The position numbers and the translations under genes were made by a program. The notes below the pieces were generated by a model. It did not search any database. It was not told the origin of the DNA and worked only from the letters and a program-made list of their open reading frames with translations. A DNA stretch of 64,000 bases from Nitrososphaerales archaeon (GTDB lineage Archaea > Thermoproteota > Nitrososphaeria > Nitrososphaerales > CADDZS01). Below are positions 60,839 to 64,000 of the stretch, one piece after another. The stretch spans positions 1 through 64,000 of the forward strand of contig JASHNZ010000105.1 in NCBI GenBank assembly GCA_030041355.1. The letters run 5' to 3'. Every line of letters begins with the position of its first letter. Within the stretch, counting starts at the first letter, position 1.

Positions 60839-62332
60839 TCACAAGATCAGGTGATCAAGCAACAAATACGGGAATATCCCTGTTAACAGACTCAAAGCAA
60901 TCAGCAGTAGTGGAGGGATCAAGAGTCCCAGAGAGAAATTGCTCTTTGGCATGTTTTCTTGAGGTCTATCTGGAGCATTAAGGGCAACCCTGTTTATGAT
61001 TCTTAGATAATATCCTAGTGACAGGAAGATGTTTAGAACTACAATGACAGCCACCGCGAAGAAAAATGTTGATGATGCCGCGATCAAAGCTTCAACTATC
61101 AATAATTCGGCCCAAAACATGCCGAACGGCGGGGATCCTACCATTGCAAGTGAATTGGATGCGAACATGATTCCCACGACTTTATTCTTTTGACCCAGAC
61201 CTTGCAAGTTATCCAATTCGGAATCCTCGTAATTCTTTCCATTCAGTCCGCTCATCAGGAAAAACCCTGACTTCGAGATTCCGTGATTCCAGATCATAAA
61301 GACTACCGCGACGATTCCCAGGACGCTGAATGTCGAAAGTGCTGCAATCATGTATCCCATCTGTGCTATTGAGCTGAACGAAAGAATTCTTTTCACATTT
61401 GTTTGAACATAACCTCCGAGATTTCCAATAAACATTGTTAGAATGGCAAGAACTGCGAGTATACCTTGGATTTCTTCGGTTGAACTGAGCTTAAGAAGCG
61501 TATTCACATTTGTGGCTGTGGTGACTGCTGATAGGGGCTGGATTATCTTTAGAAGAACAAAGACACCTGTTTCGGTAACAATTCCCGAAAGTACTGCGCT
61601 CACCGGTAAAGGCGCAGCTGAATAGACATCAGGTAGCCATGTGTGAAGAGGGAAGATCGCTGCCTCTACTCCGAATCCTAGCATTATAATAATTAGAGCA
61701 AATACGCCAACCTCGGTGTTGGTCTCCAAAAGGGATCCAAGACTGCTTAGATCGATGCTGCCAGTGATCGAATAGACGAGCGATATTCCATAGAGAGCTA
61801 GCAAACTGCCCGCTCCGGCAAGAAAAATGTACTTGAGCGAAGCTTCAAGCGATATCTGTGACGACTCTTTATAGAATGCAACCAGACCGTAGGCCGAAAT
61901 GCTCATCGCTTCCCAGAACAAAAATAATGACAGAAAATCTCCTGCGGACACGACGCCAACTACTGATGTCAGAAGGAGAATCAGGAGAGAAAAGAAAGGA
62001 CCGACGTTGTCGTCTTGCGACAAATATTTCCATGAATAAATTGAAACAGCTATCCCTACGACGAATGCGGTAAAAATGACGAAGATTGTATACTCATTGA
62101 TGATGTAAAGAGAGGCAAACGTAGATGTTGTTGGCCGCAATGAGACCGAAGAGGTCTCATTATATGTCCACCGATAATATAATAGGTATACAAGTGAAAT
62201 TATCAGAGAACCTGTTGCAATCGATCCTACAACATACGGACGCCATTTCGCATAGCATTTGCGCCCATAGTCAGCTGCGAGGCAAATCATCGCTGCTGTA
62301 AATTCTATCTCCATTACTGTAAGTAGCCACAA
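60839..62332 (-). CDS. nuoN: NADH/quinone-type complex I subunit N
   Basis: 497 aa with about 14 helices. The proton-channel core HTWLPDVYSAAPLPVSAVLSGIVTETGVFVLLKI has the PDVYxxAPxPVxAxLSG text of NuoN, plus FWEAMSISAYGLVAFYKE and NVKRILSFSSIAQMGYMI. It is 7 bp downstream of nuoL. It pumps protons in a complex I-like enzyme (electron donor unknown). Confidence 0.9.
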   Translation of the reverse strand: MWLLTVMEIEFTAAMICLAADYGRKCYAKWRPYVVGSIATGSLIISLVYLLYYRWTYNETSSVSLRPTTSTFASLYIINEYTIFVIFTAFVVGIAVSIYSWKYLSQDDNVGPFFSLLILLLTSVVGVVSAGDFLSLFLFWEAMSISAYGLVAFYKESSQISLEASLKYIFLAGAGSLLALYGISLVYSITGSIDLSSLGSLLETNTEVGVFALIIIMLGFGVEAAIFPLHTWLPDVYSAAPLPVSAVLSGIVTETGVFVLLKIIQPLSAVTTATNVNTLLKLSSTEEIQGILAVLAILTMFIGNLGGYVQTNVKRILSFSSIAQMGYMIAALSTFSVLGIVAVVFMIWNHGISKSGFFLMSGLNGKNYEDSELDNLQGLGQKNKVVGIMFASNSLAMVGSPPFGMFWAELLIVEALIAASSTFFFAVAVIVVLNIFLSLGYYLRIINRVALNAPDRPQENMPKSNFSLGLLIPPLLLIALSLLTGIFPYLLLDHLIL

Positions 62333-62339
62333 TTTTCCC

Positions 62340-64000
62340 TCAAATCACCTTCAGTGCAACGAGAAAGATTATCAAGAGAACACTTGCGAGCATTAGCCCC
62401 ATGTTGACCCCGAGCCAGCCACTTTCAAGATAGCTCGAAGTTTTTGCGAGAGGTAGCACTATCCTAGAGTATAGAAAACCATAGAATTTGTCAAAGCCCA
62501 AACCCTCAAGCAAGTATTTCCTTAATGCTATGAGAGGAGCATTCCGGCCCATCAAACTTTGGGTCTGCGCTGTTCGTGAGCTGAAAGCCACATACACGAT
62601 TCCGATTCCAGATGCAATCGCAGCTAGCGACATTCCAATTGTCAATGGATCAATTGTAATGTTGAAAGGAACCAACCTTTGATAGTCTAGAACCAACCAT
62701 CCAACGGTGACTGAGACTACAAGAGTCATAATTGGAACAATCATGACAGTCGAAGATTCTTTCGGTTCGTTTGGAAGCTTTGATTTGCCATAGAATACTT
62801 TGAAAAGAGCTCTGAAGCTGTAAATTGTCGTGAGCACACTTGACAAAGCTATGAGTATCGCGGCAACGACATTCGAGGTTAGAGCAGTGCTTACGATCCA
62901 ATCTTTGCTCCAAAATCCAATAAGAGGCGGTACACCGCTCATCGCAAGCATGGCGAAGAGGAAACCAATATAGGTGTACTTCATAGACTTGCGCAATCCA
63001 CCGAGCTCTTCCACATTTCTGGAACCAGTAGCTGTTATGACTGACCCTGCAGCGAGAAAAGCAAGTGCTTTGAAAAGCCCTTGGCTGATCAAGTGATATG
63101 TCGCTGTCGCGCCAAGAGTTGTTCCTACTCCGATACTCGCGAACATTATTCCTAGCTGGCTGATCGTAGAGTAAGCAAGTATGCGTTTCAAGTCCTCTGA
63201 AACCACAGCGCAGGCGGCACCGAAGATCATGCTAGTAAGACCGACGATGGTGACGAGAACAAGCAGGGTAGAAGAATAACTGAACAAAGGAAACATTCGA
63301 ATTACAAGGTACACCCCGGCATTGACCATAGTGGCGGCGTGAATCAATGCGCTGACCGGCGTAGGTCCCTCCATTGCATCGGGGAGCCAGACATGAAGAG
63401 GGACCTGAGCCGACTTGCCCATCGCTCCAATTAGAAGAAGGATTCCAACCAGCAAGACTGTGTTTGTTCCAAAGGGTTTACTGCCTATCGCTGAAAAGAT
63501 GGATGCATAGTTTGTAGTTTTCAAATTAGCAAGTACGATGAGAACAGCTATGAACAGAGCGATGTCCCCGAATCGCGTGACAACGAAGGCCTTGAGACCT
63601 GCCCTTCTTGCTTCAGGTTTGTCATACCAAAACGCGATTAGGAACGCGGAACAAATTCCAACAATCTCCCAGAAAAAGTAAAGCTGAATCAGATTTCCGG
63701 CCATCACCAGCCCAAGCATAGCACCTACAAAAAGCAAGATTAAGGAATAGTATCTTGATTGCCCCTTCTCTCCTTTCATGTAACCTACAGAGTAAAGCAC
63801 GATCAAAAAAGAAAGGAAGGAGATGAAAGCAGCAAGAAGCACGGAGGTTCCGTCAACCAGAACTTGAACCGGGACCTTGAAAATGGGCAGCCATATGATG
63901 CTTGATTCGGTCATTCCAGAAGAAAAGCTTGCGGCTAAATAGAAGCCTATGAACGCAGTTAGGGCACTAGCTAAAACGGCAAACCAGTTTCTCCCTCTTT
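62340..64000 (-). CDS. nuoL: NADH/quinone-type complex I subunit L (partial, 5' end beyond window)
   Basis: The visible frame continues without a stop to the window edge, so ATG 63914 is not the true start; the extra residues (RNWFAVLASALTAFIGFYLAASFSSG) form a first helix. Family marks: FFWEIVGICSAFLIAFWYDKPEARRAGLKAFVVTRFGD, PLHVWLPDAMEGPTPVSALIHAATMVNAGVYLVIRM and SEDLKRILAYSTISQLGIMFASIG. The C-terminal amphipathic helix and final helix are present (to about 62345). It is one of the three antiporter-like pumps of complex I; NuoM probably lies upstream. Confidence 0.93.
   Translation of the reverse strand, partial: RGRNWFAVLASALTAFIGFYLAASFSSGMTESSIIWLPIFKVPVQVLVDGTSVLLAAFISFLSFLIVLYSVGYMKGEKGQSRYYSLILLFVGAMLGLVMAGNLIQLYFFWEIVGICSAFLIAFWYDKPEARRAGLKAFVVTRFGDIALFIAVLIVLANLKTTNYASIFSAIGSKPFGTNTVLLVGILLLIGAMGKSAQVPLHVWLPDAMEGPTPVSALIHAATMVNAGVYLVIRMFPLFSYSSTLLVLVTIVGLTSMIFGAACAVVSEDLKRILAYSTISQLGIMFASIGVGTTLGATATYHLISQGLFKALAFLAAGSVITATGSRNVEELGGLRKSMKYTYIGFLFAMLAMSGVPPLIGFWSKDWIVSTALTSNVVAAILIALSSVLTTIYSFRALFKVFYGKSKLPNEPKESSTVMIVPIMTLVVSVTVGWLVLDYQRLVPFNITIDPLTIGMSLAAIASGIGIVYVAFSSRTAQTQSLMGRNAPLIALRKYLLEGLGFDKFYGFLYSRIVLPLAKTSSYLESGWLGVNMGLMLASVLLIIFLVALKVI

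Noticed and set aside
1-64000. CRISPR arrays, complete insertion sequences, rRNA or tRNA genes
   Set aside because: Looked for repeats with regular spacing, transposase motifs, terminal inverted repeats and tRNA arms; none seen.

Overview
The window looks like chromosomal DNA of an archaeon, most likely a member of the Nitrososphaerota (Thaumarchaeota) or a close relative. The signs are an A-type ATP synthase (subunits F-H-E-A-B-D-C divergent from I, with K nearby), promoters with TATA boxes placed about 25-30 bp upstream of start codons (mostly leaderless genes), very frequent TTG starts, HTH_10 and other archaeal winged-helix regulators, and many small zinc-ribbon proteins. Placement below phylum is not possible from this sequence alone. 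Several metabolic genes look bacterial in type (metK, fhs), which suggests past transfer. No rRNA, tRNA, CRISPR array or complete insertion sequence was recognised.

Layout. 1-3.2 kb: Rieske/cytochrome b module. 3.5-7 kb: aldehyde dehydrogenase, an RNase J-like beta-CASP protein and a small zinc protein. 7.2-8.3 kb: arsenic-type aquaporin (frameshifted) with arsC. 8.4-10.9 kb: small regulators, a four-helix membrane protein, an RHH protein and a CBS protein. 11-12.9 kb: a decayed second copy of the cytochrome b module. 13-18 kb: a cysteine-less VKOR-like protein, hemerythrin, a 3Fe-4S ferredoxin fusion, thioredoxin, DUF302, a sulfide:quinone reductase remnant and regulators. 18.7-31.2 kb: stress region with Hsp20, universal stress proteins (Usp) and CBS proteins, interleaved with alcohol dehydrogenase, metK and the threonine-to-glycine pathway (tdh, kbl). 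31.4-31.7 kb: a probable structured non-coding RNA. 31.7-40.3 kb: phosphoribosyltransferase, hydrolase, AmrS-like radical SAM, nucleotidyltransferase, flavin reductase, degenerate receiver, HhH-GPD glycosylase and a four-CBS protein. 40.5-49.5 kb: ATP synthase. 49.5-60.7 kb: acyl-CoA synthetase, CBS, Usp, fhs-ilvE, HypC-like/DUF6390, MFS, and two pseudogenes. 60.8-64 kb: complex I subunits NuoN and NuoL (NuoL runs off the window end).

The most striking signal is a recurring 18-bp palindrome, ATTCTCA-N4-TGAGAAT (with ATTATCA/TGATAAT variants), found about 19 times in intergenic DNA. In almost every case its inner edge lies 9-12 bp upstream of a TATA-like box, i.e. just upstream of the BRE. It marks the promoters of the Usp, CBS, ferredoxin, VKOR-like, radical SAM/hydrolase, receiver, small zinc-finger, ilvE-fhs and putative ncRNA transcripts, and it is absent from the ATP synthase, complex I and cytochrome b promoters. 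I read it as the operator of one global stress or redox regulon, probably activated from this position. Two promoters (hsp20 and a membrane protein) carry this element together with a second palindrome, ATCCCTAAC-AG-GTTAGGGAT.

A second theme is gene decay. Eight or nine loci are pseudogenes or remnants (aquaporin, cytochrome b copy and its partner, SQR, MFS, tdh copy, usp copy, alpha/beta hydrolase, P-type H+-ATPase). Either the lineage is losing genes or part of the frameshifts are sequencing error; the multi-lesion cases argue for real decay.
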